The notes under the pieces were generated by a model, which did no database searches, had not been told where the DNA came from, and was given only the letters and a program-made list of their open reading frames with translations. The position numbers were made by a program, and so were the translations under genes. This document shows, piece after piece, positions 45,299-54,354 of a DNA stretch of 64,000 nucleotides. Source of the stretch: Thioalkalivibrio sulfidiphilus HL-EbGr7 (GTDB lineage: Bacteria; Pseudomonadota; Gammaproteobacteria; Ectothiorhodospirales; Ectothiorhodospiraceae); assembly GCF_000021985.1 (NCBI RefSeq), contig NC_011901.1:1116001-1180000 (forward strand), in the 5' to 3' direction. Numbering within the stretch: the stretch's first letter is position 1; each line of letters starts with the position of its first letter.

Positions 45299-45625
45299 AT
45301 GATGAAAGGTGGACTTGGCAACCTGATGAAGCAGGCCCAGAAGATGCAGGAGCAGATGGCCCGCGCCCAGCAGGAGCTGGCCAACATGGAGGTGACCGGG
45401 CAGTCCGGCGGCGGGCTGGTGAGCGTGGTGATGACCGGCAAGCACGAGGTGCGCCGGGTGGCCATCGATCCGAGCCTGCTGGCGGACGACAAGGACATGC
45501 TGGAAGACCTGGTGGCCGCGGCCATCAACGATGCCGTGCACCGCGTCGAGGAGACCACCAAGGAGCGCATGGCGGGCCTGACCGCGGGCATGAGCCTGCC
45601 CCCGGGTTTCAAACTGCCGTTCTAG
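45299..45625 (+). CDS. ybaB: YbaB/EbfC nucleoid-associated protein
   Basis: The 108-residue DNA-binding protein has [20 protein letters not shown] as the N-terminal coiled helix, [20 protein letters not shown] as the central sheet and LPPGFKLPF at the end, very close to E. coli YbaB. It lies between dnaX and recR, 8 bp before recR, as is usual. Two adjacent ATGs are possible starts. Confidence 0.95.
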   Translation: MMKGGLGNLMKQAQKMQEQMARAQQELANMEVTGQSGGGLVSVVMTGKHEVRRVAIDPSLLADDKDMLEDLVAAAINDAVHRVEETTKERMAGLTAGMSLPPGFKLPF

Positions 45626-45632
45626 TCGCTGC

Positions 45633-46226
45633 GTGAAATCTTCACTGCTGGACGAACTGATCGACGCCCTGCGCTGCCTGCCGGGCGTGGGGCCCAAGTC
45701 CGCCCAGCGCATGGCCCTGCACCTGCTGGAGCGGGACCGCCCGGGCGGCGAGCGCCTGGCCGCCGTGCTGCAGGACGCCATGGCGCGCATCGGCCACTGC
45801 AAGGTGTGCCGCACCCTCACGGAGCATGAGCTGTGCCGGGTCTGTGCCGATCCCGGGCGCCAGCGGGACGTGTTGTGCGTGGTGGAGACCCCCGCCGACG
45901 TGCTGGCGGTGGAGCAGGCCACGGGATTCCGCGGCCAGTACCACGTGCTGCTGGGGCACCTCTCTCCCCTGGACGGGATCGGCCCCGAGGAACTGGGCCT
46001 GGACCGGCTCGAGACCCGTCTGGACCAAGGCGAGATCCGCGAGGTGATCCTGGCCACCAGCACCACGGCCGAGGGCGAGGTCACCGCCCACTACATCGGC
46101 GAACTGGCCCGGGCTCGGGGCATCCGCAGTACCCGCATCGCCCACGGCGTGCCCCTGGGCGGGGAGCTGGAATACGTGGATCGCGGCACCCTGTCCCACG
46201 CCTTCGAGGGCAGGCGCGAATACTAG
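45633..46226 (+). CDS. recR: Recombination protein RecR
   Basis: RecR loads RecA in the RecFOR pathway. The 197-residue protein has the HhH region ([20 protein letters not shown]), a four-Cys zinc finger (CKVC...CRVC) and a Toprim domain with [12 protein letters not shown]. It starts with GTG 8 bp after ybaB. recO lies elsewhere in the window at 61.5 kb. Confidence 0.95.
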   Translation: MKSSLLDELIDALRCLPGVGPKSAQRMALHLLERDRPGGERLAAVLQDAMARIGHCKVCRTLTEHELCRVCADPGRQRDVLCVVETPADVLAVEQATGFRGQYHVLLGHLSPLDGIGPEELGLDRLETRLDQGEIREVILATSTTAEGEVTAHYIGELARARGIRSTRIAHGVPLGGELEYVDRGTLSHAFEGRREY

Positions 46227-46232
46227 AAAGGC

Positions 46233-46312
46233 GCAGAGACAAGATGCAAGATGCAAGAGGCAAGAGGGGGTTTCTTTCTTGTCTCTTGTCTCTTGTCACT
46301 TGTCTCTAGGAG
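46233..46312. repeat. Heptad-type inverted repeat between recR and the HIT gene
   Basis: GACAAGA, TGCAAGA, TGCAAGA, GGCAAGA on the left face CTTGTCTCTTGTCTCTTGTC on the right. It separates two genes on the same strand. Confidence 0.8.
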
Positions 46313-46319
46313 TCATGCA

Positions 46320-46664
46320 ATGACGACCTGCATCTTCTGTAAGATCGCCGCCGGCGACATCCCTGCCGAGATCGTCTACGAGGACGACCAGGTGCTGGCC
46401 TTCCGGGATCTCAATCCCCAGGCGCCCCTGCATGCGCTGGTGATCCCCCGCAAGCACATCGCGACCCTCAATGACCTGACTGCCGAGGACGAGGCCCTGG
46501 TGGGCCGCATGTACCTGGCGGCGCGTCAGGTGGCCGGGGAGGCAGGTTTAGCGACGCGCGGCTATCGTACCGTGATGAACTGCAACTCCGAGGCGGGTCA
46601 GAGTGTCTATCATATTCACTTACACGTGTTAGGCGGACGTTCCATGCAGTGGCCGCCGGGCTGA
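46320..46664 (+). CDS. HinT-like histidine triad hydrolase
   Basis: The 114-residue protein starts MTTCIFCKIAAGDIPAEIVY and has the full triad in VYHIHLHVLGGR. HinT enzymes hydrolyse nucleoside phosphoramidates and acyl-AMP adducts. Length and ending (SMQWPPG) match the HinT group. Its start is 8 bp after the heptad repeat. Confidence 0.94.
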   Translation: MTTCIFCKIAAGDIPAEIVYEDDQVLAFRDLNPQAPLHALVIPRKHIATLNDLTAEDEALVGRMYLAARQVAGEAGLATRGYRTVMNCNSEAGQSVYHIHLHVLGGRSMQWPPG

Positions 46665-46757
46665 AGCGACGGGGCAGCGGCGAAGGGATGCGGCGCACCC
46701 AGGGCGACACCGGCAGGGGGGATAGCCCGAGTGGCACCCCGAGGGGAGGGCTGAACG

Positions 46758-47552
46758 ATGAACAAGACGCGGATCTGCGCATGGGCCATGCTGGCCTGTG
46801 TCCTCTGGGGCACGGCGGCCATGGCCGAATCCGAAACCACCGGCTACCAGGTGGGCGTGTTCCTCGAAACCTATCCTGACAGCTGGCAGCTGAGCGGTCG
46901 CCATCACGATCCCCTGCTGACGACGCCCAACAGCCGTACCATCCTCAACGCCCATCTGGACAACTTCCTGCGCGGCGACTCCGGTTACCTGTTTGGCGTC
47001 GATGGTCGCATGCAGTGGGCCAGATCGGACCCCCTGAGTGAGTTGCCCATGCGTCTGGAGGCGGATTTACGTACCCTGCAGTTCCAGGCCCTGGGTGGCT
47101 ATCGTTTCGGGGCCCATGGCGATGCGGTTCGCTACGACCTGCGCATGGGTCTCGGTTACCAGGGGCTGAGCCGGGAAGCGCTGGCCGGCAGTGGCTTGGC
47201 CGATGAGGACCTGGGCCTGCTGTATACCCAGTTCTCCGGCGGCCCCCGGTTCTCCAGCGGCGGCTGGCAGGGTTTCCTGGAACTGGGCGTGCGCATGCCC
47301 CTGTCCCTCACCGACGCCGGCGTGTACGGCGGGGCGGACCCCGCCGAGGCCAATGGACTGCGCAGTTCCGGCTTCATCAGTTTCCAGAACCAGTTCCAGT
47401 TGGGCGACAGCAGCGCCCTGCGCCTCAATCTCTATTACGACAGCCAGCGCTACGGCCTGCCCAACGGCCGGGGCAGCGAGCTTTATGGAGATGACGCCTC
47501 CAACGCCCGGGATCGCGACGTGTTCGGGGTCGAAATGGGTGTGAGGTTCTGA
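46758..47552 (+). CDS. Predicted outer-membrane beta-barrel protein, unknown
   Basis: The 264-residue protein has a signal peptide (MNKTRICAWAMLACVLWGTA, cleavage after AMA). The mature part shows alternating amphipathic strands (YRFGAHGDAVRYDLRMGLGY, GGWQGFLELGVRM, SSALRLNLYYDSQRY) and the C-terminal Phe typical of barrel proteins. I recognise no family. It is alone on its strand, convergent with rsgA. Confidence 0.7.
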   Translation: MNKTRICAWAMLACVLWGTAAMAESETTGYQVGVFLETYPDSWQLSGRHHDPLLTTPNSRTILNAHLDNFLRGDSGYLFGVDGRMQWARSDPLSELPMRLEADLRTLQFQALGGYRFGAHGDAVRYDLRMGLGYQGLSREALAGSGLADEDLGLLYTQFSGGPRFSSGGWQGFLELGVRMPLSLTDAGVYGGADPAEANGLRSSGFISFQNQFQLGDSSALRLNLYYDSQRYGLPNGRGSELYGDDASNARDRDVFGVEMGVRF

Positions 47553-47557
47553 GGGGG

Positions 47558-47604
47558 GAATTCAAGATTCAAAGGTACTTCGCTTCACCCCTTTGAATCT
47601 TGAA
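47558..47604. repeat. Short ATTCAAG-type inverted repeat
   Basis: AATTCAAGATTCAAAGG and CCTTTGAATCTTGAATT are perfect complements around a 13-nt loop, between the convergent barrel and rsgA genes. It may act as a bidirectional terminator-like stem. Confidence 0.88.
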
Positions 47605-47605
47605 T

Positions 47606-48475
47606 TTATTTCTTCATCGCCAGATAACTGCGGTAGCGCTCGCCGCTGATTTCTCCCGCGTCCACCGCCGCCTTGATGGCACAGCCGGGTTCCCGGTCGT
47701 GGTTGCAGTTGTGGAAGCGGCACTGACCCAGGTAGGGGCGGAACTCCACGAAGCCCCGGGCCAGTGCCTCGGCGGGCAGGGGCGGGGGGGTGAAATCCCG
47801 CACCCCCGGCGAGTCTATGAGGTCGCCGCCGCCCGGCAGGTGATACAGGCTCGCGGCCGTGGTGGTGTGGCGGCCTTCTCCGGTGGCTTCCGAGACCTCC
47901 CCGATACGCAGACTTTCCCCGGGCAGCAGGGCCTGGATCAGGGATGACTTGCCCACGCCCGATTGTCCCACCAGGATGCTCGTCCTGTCCTTGAGCTCGC
48001 CACGCAGATCATCGAGCCCCAGGCCGGCACTGGCGCTGGTGTGCAGCATCGGGTAACCCAGTTGCCGATAGCGTTCTTCCATCCCGGGTTGCGGGTCCGC
48101 AGGATCCGGCTCCAGATCGGCCTTGTTGACCACCAGCAATGCGCGGGCATCCAGGTGTTCGATGGCGACCAGGTAGCGGTCCACCAGGGGCCACTGGGGC
48201 GGCGGGCGGCGGGCGATGACCACGACCACCTGGTCCAGGTTGGCGGCCACGGGCCGGGTCTGGCCCCGAGGATCCAGGCGTTGCAGGAGGTTGTGCCGGG
48301 GCAGGATGGCGCTGACCACGTCGTTGCCCGAGTCGCTGGGGCTCCATTCCACCCGGTCGCCGCACACCGCGTCCTGCAGACGGCGACGGCTGGTGCAGCG
48401 TCGGCGCTGGCCCGTCTCGTCCTCGATCACCAGCTCCGCGCCGAAGCGGGTGACCACCCGTCCCGTGTGTGTCAC
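47606..48475 (-). CDS. rsgA: Ribosome small subunit GTPase
   Basis: RsgA matures the 30S subunit. The 289-residue protein has an N-terminal OB-fold, the circularly permuted GTPase order (NKADLE before GQSGVGKSSLIQ, then DSPGVRDF) and a C-terminal zinc region with CRFHNCNHDREPGCAI. It is upstream on the opposite strand from orn; in E. coli the two are also divergent neighbours. Confidence 0.96.
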   Translation of the reverse strand: MTHTGRVVTRFGAELVIEDETGQRRRCTSRRRLQDAVCGDRVEWSPSDSGNDVVSAILPRHNLLQRLDPRGQTRPVAANLDQVVVVIARRPPPQWPLVDRYLVAIEHLDARALLVVNKADLEPDPADPQPGMEERYRQLGYPMLHTSASAGLGLDDLRGELKDRTSILVGQSGVGKSSLIQALLPGESLRIGEVSEATGEGRHTTTAASLYHLPGGGDLIDSPGVRDFTPPPLPAEALARGFVEFRPYLGQCRFHNCNHDREPGCAIKAAVDAGEISGERYRSYLAMKK

Positions 48476-48541
48476 GCGTGATCCGGTCCCTGGGTCTGAA
48501 GGGTTTGGAGGGTGTCGAGACGGGTCACGGGCACGGCAGGC

Positions 48542-48844
48542 TCAGAATCTGTAGAAGTTGCTGTTGAGGTATTCCACCACGGCCATCACGTCCTCATCAA
48601 ACCAGCGCAGGCCCAGCGTGCTCTCACAGCGCCGAACCTGGGCGATGAGCTGATCACGGGAGCCCACCAGGCGGTTGGCGCGGGTGTACAGGGCCGTGCC
48701 GTTGCCGCCCACCATGCTGGTGTGGCAGCTGACGCAGTTGGTGGCATGCAGTTGCTGGCCGCGGTTGACGTCGGCCTGGGCCGAGGCGCCGAACAGCAGG
48801 GCCAGGATGGCGATCACGGCGGTGAGGGTGCGGCTCGGTTTCAT
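48542..48844 (-). CDS. Small periplasmic c-type cytochrome
   Basis: The 100-residue protein has a signal peptide (LTAVIAILALLFGASAQA) and one heme site, CVSCH in HATNCVSCHTSMVGG. The C-terminal helix is DEDVMAVVEYLNSNFYRF; Met there or in TSMVGG could be the sixth ligand. The ATG at 48842-48844 is chosen; the longer frame has no export signal. It lies between rsgA and orn and is transcribed with rsgA. Confidence 0.87.
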   Translation of the reverse strand: MKPSRTLTAVIAILALLFGASAQADVNRGQQLHATNCVSCHTSMVGGNGTALYTRANRLVGSRDQLIAQVRRCESTLGLRWFDEDVMAVVEYLNSNFYRF

Positions 48845-48890
48845 GGGCGGGTCCTCCCGGAAGCGCGTGCAGCCTGCTGACACAGGCATA

Positions 48891-48907
48891 AGTCTTAGTG
48901 TAAGACT
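48891..48907. promoter_or_regulatory. 7-bp inverted repeat between cytochrome and orn
   Basis: AGTCTTA-GTG-TAAGACT lies 47 bp upstream of the cytochrome start and 124 bp upstream of orn. It is a possible operator, but no regulator is identified. Confidence 0.4.
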
Positions 48908-49030
48908 AGGACATTGCTGGTGCCGAGTACACAGCCCGATGCTCTCGGGCCCGTGCCGACCCGCCTCGAACACCCCCGGGGGATGCGTGTACACTGCCTC
49001 CCGAAGCCAAATGCCGCACAAAGGACGTTC

Positions 49031-49576
49031 ATGAATCCCAATCCCGACAACCTGGCCTGGATCGATCTGGAGATGACCGGTCTGGACACGGACAACGACT
49101 ACATCATCGAGATCGCCACCCTGGTCACCGACAAGGACCTGAATATCCTGGCCGAGGGCCCGGTGATCGCCGTGCATCAGAGCGATGCGATCCTGGCGCG
49201 CATGGACGACTGGAATCGGGATACCCACGGCCGCTCGGGGCTCATCGACCGGGTCAGGATGAGTCTCCATACGGAGATCGAGGCGGAGCAGGAGACCCTG
49301 CGTTTCCTGGAAAAATACATCCCCCGTCGCGGATCACCCATGTGCGGCAACAGCATCTGCCAGGACCGGCGTTTCCTGGCCCGCTGCATGCCGGACCTGG
49401 AGGCCTTCTTTCACTACCGCAACCTGGACGTGAGCACCCTCAAGGAACTGGCACGGCGCTGGGCGCCGGGTGTGGCCAACGCCTTCACCAAGGAATCCAA
49501 TCACCAGGCCCTGGACGACATCCGCGCCTCGGTGCAGGAACTGCGGCATTACCGGGAACACTTTATTAAAGTGTGA
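49031..49576 (+). CDS. orn: Oligoribonuclease
   Basis: Orn degrades RNA dinucleotides, including pGpG from c-di-GMP breakdown. The 181-residue DEDDh exonuclease shows [10 protein letters not shown] (Exo I), [12 protein letters not shown] (Exo II) and [17 protein letters not shown] (Exo III His and Asp). The ATG at 49031 gives the normal length and discards a repeat-derived extension. Confidence 0.96.
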   Translation: MNPNPDNLAWIDLEMTGLDTDNDYIIEIATLVTDKDLNILAEGPVIAVHQSDAILARMDDWNRDTHGRSGLIDRVRMSLHTEIEAEQETLRFLEKYIPRRGSPMCGNSICQDRRFLARCMPDLEAFFHYRNLDVSTLKELARRWAPGVANAFTKESNHQALDDIRASVQELRHYREHFIKV

Positions 49577-49609
49577 AGTGGGAATTGGGAAGTGGGAATG
49601 AAAGGCAAG

Positions 49610-49635
49610 AAGGCGAGCTTGGCTCGCCTTTTTTG
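49610..49635 (+). terminator. Rho-independent terminator after orn
   Basis: AAGGCGAGC/GCTCGCCTT form a 9-bp stem over a 3-nt loop, followed by TTTTTTG. A heptad-type stretch (GAAGTGGGAATT) precedes it. Confidence 0.92.
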
Positions 49636-49649
49636 TCAGCGCAGCCCCG

Positions 49650-49797
49650 GTCGTAGGTCGGGATTGTTCGGCGCATCCCTGCGCCTCACCCCAAGGGGGG
49701 CTCGCGCGACGAATCGCTCCCGGCGATTCGTTCAGCCCGACAGCACGGCTTCGACGGACACCGCTGTCGGGCTAAAGCCCGACCTACGGGACAGGTG
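49650..49797. repeat. REP-like palindromes (GTAGGTCGGG type)
   Basis: A GTAGGTCGGG start near 49653 is mirrored by GGGCTAAAGCCCGACCTAC near 49771-49789, with other GC palindromes between. This is the same family as 34463-34530. There is no gene here. Confidence 0.75.
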
Positions 49798-50255
49798 TCA
49801 ACGCGGGGTGCCGGTCTCTACGGGCACATCCGGGGCGTTGCCCCAGTCGGACCAGGCGCCGGGGTAGCCGCGCACCCGTTCGAAGCCCAGGTGCCTGAGC
49901 ATCAGCCAGGTGTGGGCGGAGCGGTGGTGGTCTACTGCCAGACCCACCACCTCCCTGTGGGGGTGATGCCCAGGGCGACCAATTCCTCGCGCAGTTCATC
50001 GGCGGGGCGCAGGCGGAGATTGCGGTGGATGTCCATGGCCCGGGTCCATTCGTAGTGCACGGCACCGGGGATGTGTCCGCCGCGGGCGGCGCGCACGTCG
50101 ATGCCCTGGTATTCACCCACGCTGCGGGTATCCACCAGGCACAGCCCGGGGTCGTTGATGTGCTCGAGAATCCAGGCCCGCTCGGCCACGTCTTCACTGC
50201 TGTACTGCCAGCCATCCCGGGTATGTCTTGTGATCAGAATTGCGCCGGTGGACAA
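49798..50255 (-). pseudogene. Rhodanese-domain sulfurtransferase, frameshifted, with inverted catalytic loop
   Basis: The first part (MSTGAILITRHTRDGWQY on) shows a rhodanese domain with LVDTRSVGEYQG and GGHIPGAVHYEW, then runs into a stop. The rest, in another frame, reads RSAHTWLMLRHLGFERV and GYPGAWSDWGNAPD. The catalytic stretch that should read VVVYCQTHH is present on the opposite strand: the 13 bp at 49931-49943 between GTGGTGG and CCACCAC are flipped. A missing base near the CCCCC at about 49970 also breaks the frame; total length 458 bp is not a multiple of three. It resembles the C-terminal half of a two-domain sulfurtransferase. The Cys is lost, so it should be inactive. Confidence 0.85.
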
Positions 50256-50266
50256 GCAAAAAAATT

Positions 50267-50335
50267 TTTGCCACGGAGGTCACAGAGTCATTAATGCAGT
50301 GGTGTCTCTGTGTCCTCTGTGACCTCTGTGGCAAA
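50267..50335. repeat. Inverted repeat of the CACAGAG type
   Basis: TTTGCCACGGAGGTCACAGA is mirrored by TCTGTGACCTCTGTGGCAAA. The arms are built from CACAGAG-like heptads. It lies at the truncated 5' side of the rhodanese pseudogene and next to the 3' end of nadB. Confidence 0.8.
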
Positions 50336-50352
50336 TCGCTTTTTTGAGTGCC

Positions 50353-51981
50353 TCACCTAGCCAGAGTTGGCTTAAGCACCGTGGGCCTGCCGTCCTGGGC
50401 CGGGTCCCGCTCCGGGTAGTCCAGGGTGTAGTGCAGGCCGCGACTCTCACGGCGCTGCATGGCGCAGCGGATGATGATGTCGGCCACCATCACCAGGTTG
50501 CGCAGCTCCAGCAGGTCGTTGGTGACCCGGAAGTGGCTGTAGTACTCGTCGATCTCCGCCATCAGCAGGTCCACGCGATGCTGGGCCCGCTCCAGGCGCT
50601 TGGTGGTGCGCACGATGCCCACGTAGTCCCACATGAAGCGGCGCAGTTCGTCCCAGTTGTGGGAGACCACCACCTCCTCGTCGGAGTCGGTGACCCGGCT
50701 CTCGTCCCAGGCGGGGATGGTGAGCGCCGGTGGCGTGGCGGTGTCCCGGGACAGGATGTGCTCGGCGGCGGCCCGGGCGAACACCAGGCATTCCAGCAGG
50801 GAATTGCTGGCCATGCGGTTGGCGCCATGCAGGCCCGTGTAGGCGGTTTCGCCGATGGCGTAGAGACCCTCCAGGTCGGTGCGGGCATCCAGGTCCGTGA
50901 CCACGCCGCCGCAGGTGTAATGGGCGGCGGGGACCACCGGCAGGGGCTCCCGGGTCATGTCGAAGCCGAATTCCAGGCAGCGTTCGTGAATGGTGGGAAA
51001 GTGGCCTTTCACGAACTCCGCCGGCTTGTGGCTGATGTCCAGGTAGACGCAGTCGGCGCCCAGGCGCTTCATCTCGTGGTCGATGGCCCGGGCGACGATG
51101 TCTCGGGGGGCCAGTTCGCCCCGGGGGTCGAAGCGGTGCATGAAGGGCTGGCCGTCGGGCAGCAGCAGCCGGCCTCCCTCGCCACGCACCGCCTCGGAGA
51201 TCAGGAAGGACTTGGCCCGGGGGTGGTAGAGGCAGGTGGGGTGGAACTGCATGAATTCCATGTTGGCCACCCGGCAGCCGGCGCGCCAGGCCATGGCGAT
51301 GCCGTCGCCGGTGGAGCCGTCCGGGTTGCTGGAGTAGAGGTAGACCTTACTGGCGCCGCCGGTGGCCAGCACCACGCAGGGGGCCTGGAAGATCTCCACG
51401 CCGTTGGAACGATCCAGCACGTAGGCCCCCACACAGCGGTTGGGGCCGTCCAGGCCCAGCTTCTCGCGGGTGATCAGGTCCACGGCGATGTGCTGTTCGA
51501 ACAGCTCGATGTTCGGGGCGCGCCGGGCCTGGCCCACCAGGGTGTCCTCCACGGCCCGGCCGGTGGCGTCGGCGGCGTGCACCACTCGCCGGTGACTGTG
51601 GCCGCCCTCCCGGGTGAGGTGCAGCTGGATGCTGCCGTCGGCCAGGGTCTCCTCGGTGAACGGCACCCCCAGGTCCTGCAGCCAGCGGATGCTGGCTGGG
51701 CCGTGCTCCACCGTGTAGCGCACCGAGCGCTCGTCACACAGACCGGCACCGGCCGTCAGGGTGTCCCGCACGTGGGCCTCGAGAGAGTCCTTGTCGTCCA
51801 GCACCGCGGAGATGCCGCCCTGGGCATAGAAGGTGCTGCCTTCGGTGATGGGACCCTTGCTGAGCACGGCCACCCGACGGTGGGGGGCCAGGTGCAGGGC
51901 CAGGGACAGGCCCGCCGCGCCGCTGCCGATGATCAGCACGTCATGGTGGTGGACAGCGGACTTGGCTTGAGGCGGGGTCAT
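50353..51981 (-). CDS. nadB: L-aspartate oxidase
   Basis: NadB oxidises aspartate to iminoaspartate for NAD synthesis. The 542-residue flavoprotein has [20 protein letters not shown] (FAD), [13 protein letters not shown] (active-site region), [16 protein letters not shown] and a C-terminal helical domain with [18 protein letters not shown]. It is divergent from rpoE, the order seen in E. coli and Pseudomonas. Confidence 0.96.
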   Translation of the reverse strand: MTPPQAKSAVHHHDVLIIGSGAAGLSLALHLAPHRRVAVLSKGPITEGSTFYAQGGISAVLDDKDSLEAHVRDTLTAGAGLCDERSVRYTVEHGPASIRWLQDLGVPFTEETLADGSIQLHLTREGGHSHRRVVHAADATGRAVEDTLVGQARRAPNIELFEQHIAVDLITREKLGLDGPNRCVGAYVLDRSNGVEIFQAPCVVLATGGASKVYLYSSNPDGSTGDGIAMAWRAGCRVANMEFMQFHPTCLYHPRAKSFLISEAVRGEGGRLLLPDGQPFMHRFDPRGELAPRDIVARAIDHEMKRLGADCVYLDISHKPAEFVKGHFPTIHERCLEFGFDMTREPLPVVPAAHYTCGGVVTDLDARTDLEGLYAIGETAYTGLHGANRMASNSLLECLVFARAAAEHILSRDTATPPALTIPAWDESRVTDSDEEVVVSHNWDELRRFMWDYVGIVRTTKRLERAQHRVDLLMAEIDEYYSHFRVTNDLLELRNLVMVADIIIRCAMQRRESRGLHYTLDYPERDPAQDGRPTVLKPTLAR

Positions 51982-52089
51982 GGTTTGAGTTATTTTGTCA
52001 CAGTTTTTGCGGCCTTAGCGTGGCATCCACGGGTCGCGCCACATGGGTTCGCCCGCTCGGGCGGGCATTCATCAGGCAACTATCCGCCA

Positions 52090-52116
52090 GAACTTACCGC
52101 TGGTTTACAGGTCAAT
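52090..52116 (+). promoter_or_regulatory. Possible sigma-E autoregulated promoter of rpoE
   Basis: GAACTT (52090-52095) matches the sigma-E -35 box. GTCAAT-like sequence follows 15-16 bp later (52111-52116), a rough match to the -10. The rpoE ATG is about 45 bp downstream. Confidence 0.5.
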
Positions 52117-52160
52117 CGCAGGTAGGGTACAGGACGTGCCCTGAGAGGGGGAGTGCCCGC

Positions 52161-52736
52161 ATGGGCAAGAAGGTCACCGACGAGGAGCTGGTCAAGCGTG
52201 TTCAGGCCGGAGACAAGAAAGCTTTTGACGCCCTTGTGCTCAAGTACCAGCACAAGATCGTCAATCTTGTCTCCCGCTATGTGCACGACCCCTCTGCCGC
52301 CCTGGATGTCTCCCAGGAGGCCTTCATCAAGGCCTACCGGGGCCTGGCCAATTTCCGTGGCGACAGCGCCTTCTACACCTGGCTCTACCGGATCGCCATC
52401 AACACGGCAAAGAATTACCTCGTCTCCCAGAACCGGCGTACCCCCGACTACGAGGTGGATGCCCAGGACGCCGAGCAGATGGGCGGTGAATCCGCCCTCA
52501 AGGAATATGCAACCCCCGAGGGTGAATTGCTGTCACAGGAGATACAGGCCGCGGTGCAGCGCACCATCGAGACCCTGCCCGAGGACCTGAAGACCGCCAT
52601 CACCCTGCGTGAGCTGGAAGGCATGAGTTACGAAGAGATAGCGCAGACCATGGGATGCCCGATCGGCACCGTGCGCTCACGCATCTTCCGGGCCCGGGAG
52701 GCCATCGACCGGACCCTGCGACCCCTGCTGGAGTGA
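52161..52736 (+). CDS. rpoE: RNA polymerase sigma-E factor (AlgU-like)
   Basis: The 191-residue ECF sigma factor has region 2 (KYQHKIVNLVSRYVHD, DVSQEAFIKAYRGL, FYTWLYRIAINTAKNYL) and region 4 (LPEDLKTAITLRELEGMSYE, IAQTMGCPIGTVRSRIFRAR). It controls the envelope stress response. The ATG at 52161 gives the family length. rseA and rseB follow. Confidence 0.97.
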   Translation: MGKKVTDEELVKRVQAGDKKAFDALVLKYQHKIVNLVSRYVHDPSAALDVSQEAFIKAYRGLANFRGDSAFYTWLYRIAINTAKNYLVSQNRRTPDYEVDAQDAEQMGGESALKEYATPEGELLSQEIQAAVQRTIETLPEDLKTAITLRELEGMSYEEIAQTMGCPIGTVRSRIFRAREAIDRTLRPLLE

Positions 52737-52785
52737 TGCAGGGGACGCCCATGGTTATTTTCAATCGAGTAGAGAGTGTACGCCC

Positions 52786-53376
52786 ATGACCGCCACGAAG
52801 AATGAACGCCTGTCCACCCTGGTGGACGACGAGGCTGACAGCTTTGAGGTACGACGCCTGGTGGATGAGCTTGGCAAGCATCCCGAGGACCTGGCCCAGT
52901 GGGGCCGTTACCACCTGATCGGCGACGCCATCCGCGGCGGTCTGAATCGCTCGGCCCCGCCAGACTTCGCCAGTCGGGTGAGTGCCCTGATCGAGCAGGA
53001 GCCCGCCCTGACGGGTGTGCCCCAGCAGGTCGGCCGAGGCCTGCTCAAGCCGGTCGCCGGCGTGGCCATGGCCGCGTCCGTGGCCGTGGCCGTGCTGGTG
53101 GGTGTCATGAACGTGGGGGGTACCCCGGAGACCATGCCCGCTCCCGCTCTGGCCGAGCGCCCGGTGTCAGCCCCGCTGGCCATGCAGGTGGCTGAGGGTG
53201 AACGACAGCTGGCCTCCGGCAACGCCCAACGGGTCCGCGAGGCATCCGGTTTCAGCCGTCTCGAGACCCCCGATGCCCGACTCAACAGTTTCATCGTCAA
53301 TCACGCCGAACACGCCGGTGGTCAGGGCCTGATGCCCTACGTGCGGGTGGTCGGCTTCGAAACCCCCGGGGAATAA
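52786..53376 (+). CDS. rseA: Anti-sigma-E factor RseA (MucA-like)
   Basis: The 196-residue single-pass protein has a cytoplasmic anti-sigma domain (1 to about 80: ERLSTLVDDEADSFEVRRLV, WGRYHLIGDAIRG), one TM (about 92-108, VAMAASVAVAVLVGVMNV) and a periplasmic domain (SFIVNHAEHAGGQGLMPYVR). It holds sigma-E inactive until stress proteolysis. It lies 49 bp after rpoE and 3 bp before rseB. Confidence 0.94.
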   Translation: MTATKNERLSTLVDDEADSFEVRRLVDELGKHPEDLAQWGRYHLIGDAIRGGLNRSAPPDFASRVSALIEQEPALTGVPQQVGRGLLKPVAGVAMAASVAVAVLVGVMNVGGTPETMPAPALAERPVSAPLAMQVAEGERQLASGNAQRVREASGFSRLETPDARLNSFIVNHAEHAGGQGLMPYVRVVGFETPGE

Positions 53377-53379
53377 GGC

Positions 53380-54354
53380 ATGGGCCTGCGGGGACTCTCC
53401 CGGTACGTCCTGGCCGTGGGGCTGCTGGCCTCCAGCCACGCCTGGGCCGACGATCACCGGGCCGATGCGTTGCTGGATCGCATGATCGAGGCGGTCAGGA
53501 GCCTCAGTTACGAGGGCACCTTCGTCTACATCCACGGGCAGAAGACCGAAACCATGCAGATCGTCCACACCCGGGACGAGCGTGGCGAGCGCGAACGCCT
53601 GTTGTCCCTGACCGGCGAGCCCCGTGAGGTGATCCGCGACGAGGACGTGCTTACCTGCGTCTGGCCCGCCAGTCGTTCGGTGGTGATCGAGCCCCGGCGC
53701 AGTCGACTCGGCGGACTGCCCGCCGCCATCCCGGACCGTAAGTTCGGTCCTGACTCTCCCTACCGCTTCCAGGTGGAAGGGGAGCAGCGCATCGCCGGCC
53801 TGAGCTGCCGCACCCTGCAGATCATCCCCAACGACGATCTGCGCTACGGTCACCGCCTGTGCATCAACGAGGACTCGGGCATGCTGCTCAAGTCCGAGAT
53901 GCTCGATCACCAGGGCAACACCATCGAGCAGTTCATGTTCACCAGCATCCAGTTCCCGGATTACGTTCCCGACGACCGCTTCATCCCGGTCATGAAGGGC
54001 GAGGGCTTCACCACCCACCGGGTGGATGCCCAGAGCGAGATGAACCCGGATCCGGGCTGGAGGGTGCGCGACATCCCCGACGGTTTCCGGGTGGCCTCGG
54101 TGAGCAAACGTCCCATGGCCGCCAATCTCAACCCGGTCCAGCATCTGGTGCTGAGCGACGGGCTGGCCACGGTGTCGGTGTTCATCTCCCGGGCCAGCAG
54201 TCTGGACGACCTCTACATGGGCGTGACCCAGTCCGGTGCCCTGCACGCCATGGCGGTGCCCGCCGGCGAATACCAGGTCACGGTGGTGGGCGAGGTGCCC
54301 GAGGCCACCATCCGCATGATCGCCGACTCCGTCTACCACGAGGCCAGACCGTGA
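53380..54354 (+). CDS. rseB: Sigma-E regulatory protein RseB (MucB-like)
   Basis: The 324-residue periplasmic protein has a signal peptide (GLLASSHAWA) and a LolA/LppX-like lipid-sensing N-terminal domain (LSYEGTFVYIHGQKTETMQI). The C-terminal domain (about 215-320, GWRVRDIPDGFRVASVSKRP, VSVFISRAS) binds RseA. It shields RseA from proteolysis. Its stop overlaps rseC as GTGA. Confidence 0.94.
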   Translation: MGLRGLSRYVLAVGLLASSHAWADDHRADALLDRMIEAVRSLSYEGTFVYIHGQKTETMQIVHTRDERGERERLLSLTGEPREVIRDEDVLTCVWPASRSVVIEPRRSRLGGLPAAIPDRKFGPDSPYRFQVEGEQRIAGLSCRTLQIIPNDDLRYGHRLCINEDSGMLLKSEMLDHQGNTIEQFMFTSIQFPDYVPDDRFIPVMKGEGFTTHRVDAQSEMNPDPGWRVRDIPDGFRVASVSKRPMAANLNPVQHLVLSDGLATVSVFISRASSLDDLYMGVTQSGALHAMAVPAGEYQVTVVGEVPEATIRMIADSVYHEARP

